11,281 nucleotides of DNA, taken from contig DEDL01000010.1 of NCBI GenBank assembly GCA_002349525.1, positions 80,140 to 91,420 on the forward strand, read 5' to 3'. The notes beneath the pieces were generated by a model. That model did not search any database. It saw only the letters and a list, made by a program, of their open reading frames with translations, and had not been told where the DNA came from. Shown in pieces: positions 1-6,035 of the stretch. Position 1 is the stretch's first letter. Each line of letters starts with the position of its first letter. The DNA comes from Lachnoclostridium sp. UBA2905 (GTDB lineage: Bacteria > Bacillota > Clostridia > Lachnospirales > Lachnospiraceae). The translations under genes were made by a program, and so were the position numbers.

Positions 1-242
1 TATGTCGCCAGCTAGTATGAAATTCAACTCTTACGAGTGTGGCGCCGTTATTAGATAATTATAGTGTCTCTAGAGGAATGCGATGCTGTTGGAGATTTGC
101 AGTATAATAAGATAATTATAGCATCACTACGATGTGGCTTTGAAAACTATGTGTTACGTGCATCTTATACTGTGTAGTGGTTACTTTAATTACTACATGT
201 GGAATGACTTGAATACCTTGTATAGTGGATATTAAGAATACA
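1..242. other. Gene-free leader upstream of degV with hairpins and repeats
   Basis: No coding sequence is supported here. The 12-mer agataattatag occurs at 53-64 and 110-121. Several stems are possible: catc/gatg (122-125 with 131-134), cactac/gtagtg (125-130 with 174-179), agtataa/ttatact (101-107 with 165-171), and a roughly 9-bp stem with two G-T pairs around 174-196. Some of these exclude one another. None is followed by a T-tract, so they do not look like terminators. The degV promoter I prefer starts at 243, so this stretch probably lies outside the degV mRNA, and may belong to a repeat array or to the 3' region of a gene left of the window. Confidence 0.45.
6..46 (+). repeat. Dispersed hairpin repeat, copy at window edge
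   Basis: Positions 6-23 match 5979-5996 at 17 of 18 bases, sharing the exact 12-mer ctagtatgaaat. The sequence can fold as an outer stem cgcc/ggcg (6-9 with 41-44) around an inner hairpin actc-ttac-gagt (27-38). The matching copy near 6000 has the same layout, with conserved linker and inner hairpin, but the hairpin sequence is different. A degenerate further unit may start at 119, where the 9-mer tagcatcac is shared with 5998-6006. The left end is cut by the window. Confidence 0.5.
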
Positions 243-271
243 TTGGCAAAGGCCCAAAATAATGGTAAAAT
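243..271 (+). promoter_or_regulatory. Predicted sigma-A promoter for degV
   Basis: TTGGCA (243-248) and TAAAAT (266-271) are separated by exactly 17 bp, each one base from consensus. Initiation would fall near 278, giving a leader of about 30 nt that contains the GGAGGA ribosome binding site at 293-298. This is inferred from sequence only. Confidence 0.55.
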
Positions 272-306
272 AAGCAAATGAGAAACACATTTGGAGGATT
301 ATAAAG

Positions 307-1182
307 ATGGCTAAGACGGCAATTGTAACAGATAGTAACAGCGGTATTACACAGGAACAGGCTAAGGAACTGGGTGTTTATGTACTGCCAATGCCATTTT
401 TGATAAATGGTGATGAATATTATGAAGATATAAATCTTACACAGGAGCATTTTTATGAAAAACTTACTGACAATGCTGATGTTTCAACAAGTCAGCCGGC
501 AGCAGGTGCGGTGCTTGAAATGTGGGATAAGGTTCTTTCGTTAGATGAATATGACAGTATAATACATATCCCTATGTCAAGTGGACTGAGTGGTGCATGT
601 CAGACAGCAAAGATGCTTGCTGAGGATTATGACGGAAAGGTAATAGTAGTTGATAACCAGCGTATATCAGTTACTATGCGTCAGTCAGTATTAGAAGCGA
701 AGGCACTTGCAGATGCAGGAAAAAGTGCTGAAGAAATTGAAAAATTTCTTATGGATACAAAGATGGAGTCCATCATTTATATTATGGTTAATGATCTCAA
801 GTATCTTAAAAAGGGTGGAAGAGTAACTCCTGCAGGAGCAGCACTTGCTACTATTCTTGGAATCAAACCAGTACTTGTAATATATGGTGAGAAGTTAGAT
901 GCATTTGCAAAGGCACGATCAATCAAGAATGCCAAAAGAACAATGATCGATGCAGTTAAGAAATTTATGGAGCAGAATTATCCGGAAGCTGTTGCACAGG
1001 GAAAACTTCATCTCCAGATTGCCTACTCAGATGACAGAGTACCAGCTGAAGAATTTAAGAAGGATGTTGAAGCAGCCTTCCCTGGAATGGAGATATATAT
1101 AGACTGTTTATCACTTAGTGTAGCATGTCATATCGGACCAGGTGCATTGGCACTTGCAGCAACTATTGATTACGGCGTTTGA
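307..1182 (+). CDS. DegV family fatty-acid-binding protein (FakB-like)
   Basis: The 291-residue protein has the normal length for the DegV family, whose members bind a fatty acid and, where characterised as FakB, present it to the kinase FakA for phosphorylation and entry into phospholipid synthesis. Family landmarks are present in order: the N-terminal IVTDSNSGI strand (residues 6-14), the STSQP segment (60-64), SSGLSG (91-96), the YLKKGGRV loop (166-173) followed by a GIKPVL segment, and the C-terminal HIGPGALALA (276-285). The start is set by GGAGGA at 293-298, 8 nt before the ATG. There is no signal peptide, so it is cytoplasmic. No fakA lies in the window, and it appears to be a single-gene unit between its own promoter and terminator. 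The ligand and a true FakA partnership are inferred from the family. Confidence 0.93.
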   Translation: MAKTAIVTDSNSGITQEQAKELGVYVLPMPFLINGDEYYEDINLTQEHFYEKLTDNADVSTSQPAAGAVLEMWDKVLSLDEYDSIIHIPMSSGLSGACQTAKMLAEDYDGKVIVVDNQRISVTMRQSVLEAKALADAGKSAEEIEKFLMDTKMESIIYIMVNDLKYLKKGGRVTPAGAALATILGIKPVLVIYGEKLDAFAKARSIKNAKRTMIDAVKKFMEQNYPEAVAQGKLHLQIAYSDDRVPAEEFKKDVEAAFPGMEIYIDCLSLSVACHIGPGALALAATIDYGV

Positions 1183-1186
1183 TAAT

Positions 1187-1270
1187 ATAGCTGAGTTTCA
1201 ATAGCTGAATTTCAATAGCTGAATTTGTATAGCTATATTTCAATAACTGAATTTGAATAACTATATTTAA
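1187..1270 (+). repeat. 14-bp tandem repeat, six copies, after degV stop
   Basis: Six contiguous 14-bp units begin four bases after the degV stop codon: atagctgagtttca at 1187, then units at 1201, 1215, 1229, 1243 and 1257. The first two differ at one base and later ones diverge more (ataactgaatttga, ataactatatttaa), so decay increases away from the gene. The unit length is not a multiple of three and the region is non-coding. It lies between the stop codon and the terminator, so it is transcribed as 3' UTR. Confidence 0.9.
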
Positions 1271-1285
1271 TATGTATATGAAGGC

Positions 1286-1330
1286 AAAAGCCCAATAACC
1301 AGCGAAGAAAGCAAGGTTAATGGGCTTTTT
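1286..1330 (+). terminator. Rho-independent terminator of degV
   Basis: A 15-bp stem (1286-1300 with 1315-1329) with one A-A mismatch encloses a 14-nt loop, and its 3' arm runs into TTTTT at 1326-1330. The stem core is aagccc/gggctt. It ends degV transcription ahead of the downstream protease gene. The A-run on its left side gives some activity on the opposite strand, but no minus-strand gene reads into it. Confidence 0.85.
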
Positions 1331-1352
1331 CATAATATATCCCAATTATGAA

Positions 1353-1358
1353 TATAAT
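1353..1358 (+). promoter_or_regulatory. Possible -10 element for the S8 protease gene
   Basis: A perfect TATAAT lies 39 bp upstream of the chosen ATG, after the degV terminator. No convincing -35 hexamer is present at 17 bp (the bases there are TCATAA), so promoter strength is uncertain. It is the best candidate between 1331 and 1396. Confidence 0.3.
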
Positions 1359-1396
1359 AATGTGAAAAGAATATATCAAATTATATTAAGGTGATA

Positions 1397-3259
1397 ATGA
1401 CAACGCAGGCTTTAACAACACAGAATTTAACAACACAGACTTCAACAACTCAAACTTCAACAACTCAGAATTCAACAACTCAATCGTCCGCACCCTCAAG
1501 CTCCAAAATAGATTCTCTGTTAAAATTATCAATATCTCTTCCCACTGATGAGAGAAGTAATATACCTGAGCTTAATGCAGGTTTTGATATGACCATTAAA
1601 ACCTGGGATGTAATTGTCAAATATCATGGTAATCTTGATTCTTTAATTGAAGCAGGGCTTCAGATTACATATCTTTATGCAGGTTATGCCGTTATCAGAA
1701 CGCCAGAAAATTATATCGATATAATTGCAGCAAATTCTAATATCGAGTATATTGAAAAACCTGTTAATCTGAACTATGAAGTTACGGAAGGAAAGAGGGC
1801 ATCCTGCTTTCAAATTAGTAGTAGGATAACAAACGTAACCAGCCCGCCTCCCCTAACCAGCCTGGCACCCCTAACCAGTTTGACACCCCCAACCACCACA
1901 ACAGACCCTCTCACCGGAAAGGGCGTGCTTGTTGCCGTAATAGACAGCGGTGTGGATTACATGCATCCCGATTTCAGAGATGAAAATGGCAACTCAAGAA
2001 TTCTTTACCTGTGGGATCAGAGCAGGGACGGCGCACCGCCAGAGGGTTATTTCATAGGAACGGAATATGAAAATGAGCAGATCAATTCATTTATAAGGGA
2101 AAATATAAGCAATGCATTTGATCCATCAGGCCACGGAACCCATGTTCTTGGAATTGCCGCAGGTAACGGCCGGGCTTCGGGAGGCCGCAACATTGGCTGC
2201 GCTCCCCAAAGCGACATAATCTTTGTGAAGCTGGCAAGAGGAAATGGAAGCAATTATCCGGTTACAAGCGCACTTATGCAGGCGGTAAATTACGTCATCA
2301 GCAAAGCTGCGGCTCTTAATATGCCGGTGGCAATAAACATAAGCTATGGCAACAGTTACGGTTCCCACAGTGGTAACTCCCTCATAGAAACATATCTAAA
2401 TGATGTGTCCGGCATGACAAAAAATATAATTGTAACAGGCACCGGCAATGAAGGAGCTGCCGGACGGCATGTCAAAAATGAAGTGGGTCGGGGAAATGGC
2501 CTTATAATATACAGGGGAATCCAGACATTTGGTCTGCAGATATGGAAAAGCTATAATGACGATTTTGAAGTGAAAATTAGCAATTCGGCCGGCAAATCCA
2601 TCACATTTCCAATAGTATATGACACACGACAGTACAGGCTGGATAACATAACATTTATTGTGTATTACGGGCTTCCGGTACCCTACAGCAAAAGTCAGGA
2701 AATATACCTGCAATTCGTGCCGGAGGGCTCATTTTTTGAAAATGAGCTGCTATCCATAGAGGCAGTTCCCATTGTTACAAGAGATGGAATATATGACATG
2801 TGGTTGCCATCCGGCAATACTCTGGGTACCGGGACCGGCTTTCTCATATCAGATGCCGACACCACCTTAACCATACCATCAACTGCAGGCAGAGTAATAT
2901 CTGTGGGAGCTTATGATTACAGAACGGACGAAATCGCAGCATTTTCCGGCAGAGGCTTTACAATTGAGGGTGGAATAAAGCCTGATATTGTGGCGCCTGG
3001 GGTGGATATATTGTCGGCAGCACCCGGAGGCGGCTATGCCTACAGAACGGGAACAAGCATGGCGGCACCATTTGTTACCGGGGCTTCTGCTTTGTTGATG
3101 GAATGGGGAATTGTTCGGGGAAATGATCCATATATGTACGGGGAAAGAATTAAAGCGAATCTCATAAGAGGGGCCAGCCGGATATTTGCCGTGGATGAAT
3201 ATCCTTCGCGAAAGGCGGGATTTGGAGCACTGTGCCTGGCAAATAGTATACCGGTATAA
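1397..3259 (+). CDS. Subtilisin-family (S8) serine protease, Csp-like, intracellular
   Basis: The 620-residue protein has a complete S8 catalytic set: Asp183 in VAVIDSG, His246 in SGHGTHV, probable oxyanion Asn351 in GTGNEG, and Ser554 in GTSMAAP. An N-terminal prodomain-like segment (about 50-130, DVIVKYHG through YIEKPVNLNYE) and a beta-rich insert between Asn and Ser (about 365-490) match the clostridial CspA/B/C-like subgroup, whose best known members act in spore germination. No signal peptide, membrane segment or anchor is visible. Residues 2-31 are six TTQxx pentapeptides, and about 147-171 is a Pro/Thr/Ser-rich linker of hexapeptide repeats just before the catalytic core. AAGGTGAT sits just before ATG 1397; an in-frame GTG at 1391 lies inside this site and is a less likely start. 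Codon use is richer in GGC/GCC/CGG than in the neighbours, which may indicate acquisition. The substrate is unknown. Confidence 0.85.
   Translation: MTTQALTTQNLTTQTSTTQTSTTQNSTTQSSAPSSSKIDSLLKLSISLPTDERSNIPELNAGFDMTIKTWDVIVKYHGNLDSLIEAGLQITYLYAGYAVIRTPENYIDIIAANSNIEYIEKPVNLNYEVTEGKRASCFQISSRITNVTSPPPLTSLAPLTSLTPPTTTTDPLTGKGVLVAVIDSGVDYMHPDFRDENGNSRILYLWDQSRDGAPPEGYFIGTEYENEQINSFIRENISNAFDPSGHGTHVLGIAAGNGRASGGRNIGCAPQSDIIFVKLARGNGSNYPVTSALMQAVNYVISKAAALNMPVAINISYGNSYGSHSGNSLIETYLNDVSGMTKNIIVTGTGNEGAAGRHVKNEVGRGNGLIIYRGIQTFGLQIWKSYNDDFEVKISNSAGKSITFPIVYDTRQYRLDNITFIVYYGLPVPYSKSQEIYLQFVPEGSFFENELLSIEAVPIVTRDGIYDMWLPSGNTLGTGTGFLISDADTTLTIPSTAGRVISVGAYDYRTDEIAAFSGRGFTIEGGIKPDIVAPGVDILSAAPGGGYAYRTGTSMAAPFVTGASALLMEWGIVRGNDPYMYGERIKANLIRGASRIFAVDEYPSRKAGFGALCLANSIPV
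1400..1489 (+). repeat. 15-bp in-frame tandem repeat coding TTQxx
   Basis: Six 15-bp units directly follow the start codon at 1400, 1415, 1430, 1445, 1460 and 1475 (for example acaacacagaattta). Each encodes Thr-Thr-Gln plus two variable residues (AL, NL, TS, TS, NS, SS). DNA identity between units is high, which suggests recent slippage or duplication rather than old protein repeats. Copy-number change would preserve the reading frame. Confidence 0.9.
1837..1908 (+). repeat. 18-bp in-frame tandem repeat in the protease linker
   Basis: Four 18-bp units start with aacc at 1837, 1855, 1873 and 1891; the second and third are most alike and the fourth is degenerate. They encode a hexapeptide pattern (PLTSLA, PLTSLT) in a Pro/Thr-rich linker between the prodomain-like segment and the catalytic Asp region. 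Confidence 0.8.
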
Positions 3260-3279
3260 AACCCTGTTATAAATCATTT

Positions 3280-3303
3280 CAGGACTCATTACAGAACTCA
3301 CTA
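3280..3303 (+). repeat. 12-bp direct repeat, two copies, after the protease stop
   Basis: caggactcatta (3280-3291) is followed directly by cagaactcacta (3292-3303), matching at 10 of 12 bases. It lies 20 bp past the protease stop codon. No terminator hairpin was seen between the protease and purC. Confidence 0.6.
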
Positions 3304-3313
3304 CAAAAAACCA

Positions 3314-3342
3314 TTGAATATTTTACAACATTAAGTTACTAT
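3314..3342 (+). promoter_or_regulatory. Predicted promoter for purC and hydrogenase gene
   Basis: TTGAAT (3314-3319) and TACTAT (3337-3342) are spaced by 17 bp. Initiation near 3349 would give a leader of about 100 nt. That leader has a weak, interrupted stem (cag/ctg and gctc/gagc, 3363-3390), but I do not recognise a purine, ZTP or PRPP riboswitch in it. A second purine-rich, SD-like site (gaaggag, near 3396) has no start codon at a suitable distance. Confidence 0.45.
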
Positions 3343-3451
3343 ATAAAAGATAAGGAATTTTCCAGGCTCAGGTGCGCCAGAGCGTAGCTGAATCAGAAGG
3401 AGAATTACAATATTACAATAAGTATAAAGATATAATTATGGAGGCACAACG

Positions 3452-4327
3452 ATGACTGAATTAAAACCTATTAAAGAAGGTAAAGTAAGAGAAATCTATG
3501 ACAATGGAGACAGCCTTATAATGGTTGCTACAGACAGAATCAGTTGTTTTGACGTTATTCTTAACAACAAGATCACTAAAAAGGGAACTGTACTTACACA
3601 GATGTCAAAATTCTGGTTTGATATGACTAAGGACATACTTCCTAACCATATGATTTCAGTTGATGTTAATGATATGCCTGAGTTTTTCAGACAGGAAAAA
3701 TTTGATGGAAACAGTATGTTATGCCGTAAGCTTAGAATGCTTCCAATCGAATGTATAGTCCGTGGATATATTACAGGAAGCGGTTGGGCAAGCTATAAGG
3801 AGAATGGAACTGTTTGTGGAATTAAGCTTCCTGAAGGACTTAAGGAATCAGATAAGCTTCCTGAACCAATATATACACCTTCAACAAAGGCTGAGATAGG
3901 CGATCATGATGAGAATATCTCATATGAGCAGAGTATTGAAGTTCTTGAGAAGGAATTCCCAGGAAAAGGAGAGGAATATGCAACAAAGCTTCGCGACTGC
4001 ACAATTGCTCTTTATAAGAAATGCGCTGAATATGCACTTTCAAAGGGAATAATAATAGCAGATACTAAATTTGAGTTTGGTCTTGACGAAGAGGGCAACG
4101 TAGTAATTGGTGATGAGATGCTTACACCAGACAGCTCACGTTTCTGGCCAAAAGAAGGATATGAACCAGGACATTCACAGCCATCATTTGACAAGCAGTT
4201 CGCACGTGACTGGCTCAAAGCTAATCCAGACAATAACTGGACACTTCCAAAAGATATTGCAGATAAGACAATTGAAGGATATCTTCACAGCTATGAGATG
4301 CTTACAGGAAAACCATTAGAAAAATAA
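3452..4327 (+). CDS. purC: Phosphoribosylaminoimidazole-succinocarboxamide synthase
   Basis: This is SAICAR synthase, which joins CAIR and aspartate with ATP in de novo purine synthesis in the cytoplasm. The 291-residue length fits the longer clostridial/yeast-like form rather than the roughly 240-residue E. coli type. Diagnostic segments are present: the nucleotide-binding GKVREIY (10-16), ATDRISCFD (26-34), VRGYITGSGWASY (103-115), the substrate loop PSTKAEIGDHDENIS (143-157), IIADTKFEFG (201-210) and DEMLTPDSSRFWP (221-233). The ATG follows GGAGG (3440-3444) by 7 nt. No other pur gene is adjacent, so purC is separated from any pur cluster here. The next gene starts 28 nt downstream with no terminator between, so co-transcription with the hydrogenase gene is likely. 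Confidence 0.97.
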   Translation: MTELKPIKEGKVREIYDNGDSLIMVATDRISCFDVILNNKITKKGTVLTQMSKFWFDMTKDILPNHMISVDVNDMPEFFRQEKFDGNSMLCRKLRMLPIECIVRGYITGSGWASYKENGTVCGIKLPEGLKESDKLPEPIYTPSTKAEIGDHDENISYEQSIEVLEKEFPGKGEEYATKLRDCTIALYKKCAEYALSKGIIIADTKFEFGLDEEGNVVIGDEMLTPDSSRFWPKEGYEPGHSQPSFDKQFARDWLKANPDNNWTLPKDIADKTIEGYLHSYEMLTGKPLEK

Positions 4328-4355
4328 TTAAAATACCTACAGAGTGGAGAATAAA

Positions 4356-5807
4356 GTGGAAAAAAAGTTAAGAAAGTTTGATACCAAGGTACAGCACCTT
4401 AAGTATAAGGTTATGAGAGAAGTAGCAAAGGAAGCATGGGAGGGAACTCTTTATGAGCATTTGCTTGACATTCCAAAGCGAATAATACCTGGCTCCAAGC
4501 CTACTATGAGATGCTGTGTTTACAAAGAACGTGCCATAATTGGTGAACGTATGAAAATCGCAATGGGTGGAGACAAGAGTAATCCTAACATTATCGAAGT
4601 TACTGAGATTGCCTGCGACGAATGTCCAATGGGAGGATATGAAGTAACTAATGCCTGTCGAGGATGTCTTGCACACAGATGTGAGGATGTATGTAAACGT
4701 GGAGCGATAACATATGATGAGAATCACGTAGCCCATATTGACAAGAGCAAATGCGTTGACTGTGGAGCCTGTGCAAAGGTTTGTCCATACAATGCAATCG
4801 TTAACCGTATAAGACCATGTCAGAATGCATGTAAAGTCAAAGCCATAACTATTAATCAGGAAAATAGTGCGGCTATGATTAACAATGACAGGTGCATTTC
4901 ATGTGGTGCCTGTGTATATCAGTGCCCATTTGGTGCTATCTCTGACAAATCATTTATACTGGATGTAATCGATATACTTAAGAAAAGTGAGAATAACACT
5001 AAGTACAAGGTATATGCGGTGGTTGCCCCTGCAATATCAAGCCAGTTTTCATATGCCAAGCTTGGTCAGGTTATAAGCGGTATAAAACATCTTGGCTTTT
5101 ACAATGTTGTTGAAGCAGCACTTGGAGCTGATATAGTTGCAGATGCAGAATCAAGAGAACTGGTTAAGGAAGGATTCCTTACAAGCTCATGCTGCCCTGC
5201 ATTTGTATCATATATTGAGAAGAACTTCCCAAATCTGTCACCACACATTTCAACAAATGTGTCACCTATGGTTGCTATATCAAGATACATTAAGCAGTTG
5301 GATGAAACAGCCAAAATCGTATTTATAGGACCATGTACAGCTAAAAAGGCAGAAATACAGTTAGACAAAGCCAAAAAATATGTGGATGTTGCCATGACCT
5401 TTGAAGAACTGCAGTCATTATTTGACAGCAGGGATATCGAAATAGCGGAACTCGACGAGGAAGAACTTGATAACGCATCATACTTCGGACGAATATTCGC
5501 AAGATGTGGCGGACTGGCAGAAGCAGTAGCTGAAGGGATAAAGGAACACGGAGACACAGAATTTGAACTTAAAGCTGTTTCATGCGACGGAATAGAAGAA
5601 TGTAAAATTGCACTTCTTAAGAAGAGCAAGGGAGTTCTTGACGCCAACTTTATCGAAGGAATGGCATGTGTCGGAGGATGTGTCGGAGGCGCTGGCTGTC
5701 TTACACACGGACCACGTAACAAAATCCAGGTTGACAAACATGGAAAAGAAGCCATTGACCGTACAATCAGCGAAACAATAAAAGATGCCGCCGATTCGAT
5801 ACTGTAG
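4356..5807 (+). CDS. Monomeric [FeFe]-hydrogenase, group B-like
   Basis: The protein catalyses, by family, reversible proton reduction or H2 oxidation using an H-cluster fed by ferredoxin-like [4Fe-4S] domains; it should be cytoplasmic and ferredoxin-linked. All H-cluster ligands are intact: TSSCCPAF (Cys279/280), GPCTAKK (Cys327) and GMACVGGCVGG (Cys438, Cys442). The CCPAF and GPC variants, instead of CCPGW and MPC, point to group B, whose physiological role is poorly defined. Upstream are CDEC (87, 90), CRGC (101, 104) with Cys109 and Cys113, two CxxCGxCxxxCP motifs (133-144 and 180-191) and Cys155/159, enough for several clusters. I chose GTG 4356 (483 residues) because TGGAGA lies at 4345-4350; an in-frame GTG at 4344 has no ribosome binding site. 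The maturases HydE/F/G are not in the window. A non-hydrogenase sensory role cannot be excluded. Confidence 0.88.
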   Translation: MEKKLRKFDTKVQHLKYKVMREVAKEAWEGTLYEHLLDIPKRIIPGSKPTMRCCVYKERAIIGERMKIAMGGDKSNPNIIEVTEIACDECPMGGYEVTNACRGCLAHRCEDVCKRGAITYDENHVAHIDKSKCVDCGACAKVCPYNAIVNRIRPCQNACKVKAITINQENSAAMINNDRCISCGACVYQCPFGAISDKSFILDVIDILKKSENNTKYKVYAVVAPAISSQFSYAKLGQVISGIKHLGFYNVVEAALGADIVADAESRELVKEGFLTSSCCPAFVSYIEKNFPNLSPHISTNVSPMVAISRYIKQLDETAKIVFIGPCTAKKAEIQLDKAKKYVDVAMTFEELQSLFDSRDIEIAELDEEELDNASYFGRIFARCGGLAEAVAEGIKEHGDTEFELKAVSCDGIEECKIALLKKSKGVLDANFIEGMACVGGCVGGAGCLTHGPRNKIQVDKHGKEAIDRTISETIKDAADSIL

Positions 5808-5820
5808 ATTGGTTTATATC

Positions 5821-5844
5821 AGATAATATGTAAGATAATATGTA
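5821..5844 (+). repeat. 12-bp perfect direct repeat after the hydrogenase gene
   Basis: agataatatgta occurs twice in a row, followed by a partial third copy (agat). It lies 13 bp past the hydrogenase stop codon and before the terminator. Confidence 0.75.
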
Positions 5845-5860
5845 AGATTTTAAGAAATGA

Positions 5861-5896
5861 AACACCTGTGACGGATTTAAATCCGTCACAGGTGTT
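5861..5896. terminator. Perfect 36-bp palindromic terminator between convergent genes
   Basis: The two 18-base arms (5861-5878 and 5879-5896) are exact reverse complements, core cctgtgacggat. The RNA would form a long hairpin with a small loop at the centre. On the plus strand it is followed by ATTTTGTTG, which suits termination after the hydrogenase gene. On the minus strand the tail is TTTCATTTCTT, so it can also serve hcp, which ends 140 bp away; this makes it plausibly bidirectional. Confidence 0.85.
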
Positions 5897-5930
5897 ATTT
5901 TGTTGCTTGGTTCTGTTGTATTGTATTGTT

Positions 5931-6034
5931 TCTAGCAACCCGGAGCGGTGAAAGTTGGTACTAGAACAAGAGATATAGCGCCAACTAGTATGAAATCTAG
6001 CATCACGGAGATGCGAAAGTTGGTACTGGATATC
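5931..6034 (+). repeat. Tandem structured repeats next to the hcp stop
   Basis: Two units are 65 bp apart, starting tctagca at 5931 and 5996, and both end in gaaagttggtact (to 5962 and 6027). The second can fold as nested stems: gatat/atatc (5972-5976 with 6030-6034), ccaact/agttgg (5981-5986 with 6018-6023) and gcatc/gatgc (6000-6004 with 6010-6014). An alternative 6-bp stem, tactag/ctagta (5959-5964 with 5985-5990), competes with the middle one. The segment 5979-5996 is nearly identical to 6-23. The array ends one base before the hcp stop codon. No open reading frame, transposase or target-site duplication is seen. Confidence 0.6.
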
Positions 6035-6035
6035 C

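Noticed and set aside
223..232. Shared tagtggatat between the degV upstream region and the pckA repeats
   Set aside because: A single AT-rich 10-mer without the partner tccac arm is too short to claim a common operator.
2879..3301. 140-codon open frame antisense to the protease 3' end
   Set aside because: It overlaps the catalytic Ser region of the S8 protease, has no recognisable domain and no ribosome binding site.
3349..3451. Possible purine, ZTP or PRPP riboswitch ahead of purC
   Set aside because: Only a weak interrupted stem is present, and none of the conserved core sequences of those riboswitches was recognised.
5099..5755. 218-codon open frame antisense to the hydrogenase gene
   Set aside because: It is opposite a gene with intact H-cluster motifs, its predicted protein is Ser-rich low complexity, and no ribosome binding site or family motif is seen. 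It is a codon-bias shadow.
5931..6034. CRISPR array or integron attC site
   Set aside because: Only two imperfect copies lie in tandem with no uniform spacer, no cas or integrase gene is present, and the GTTGGTA end does not fit the GTTRRRY core of attC.
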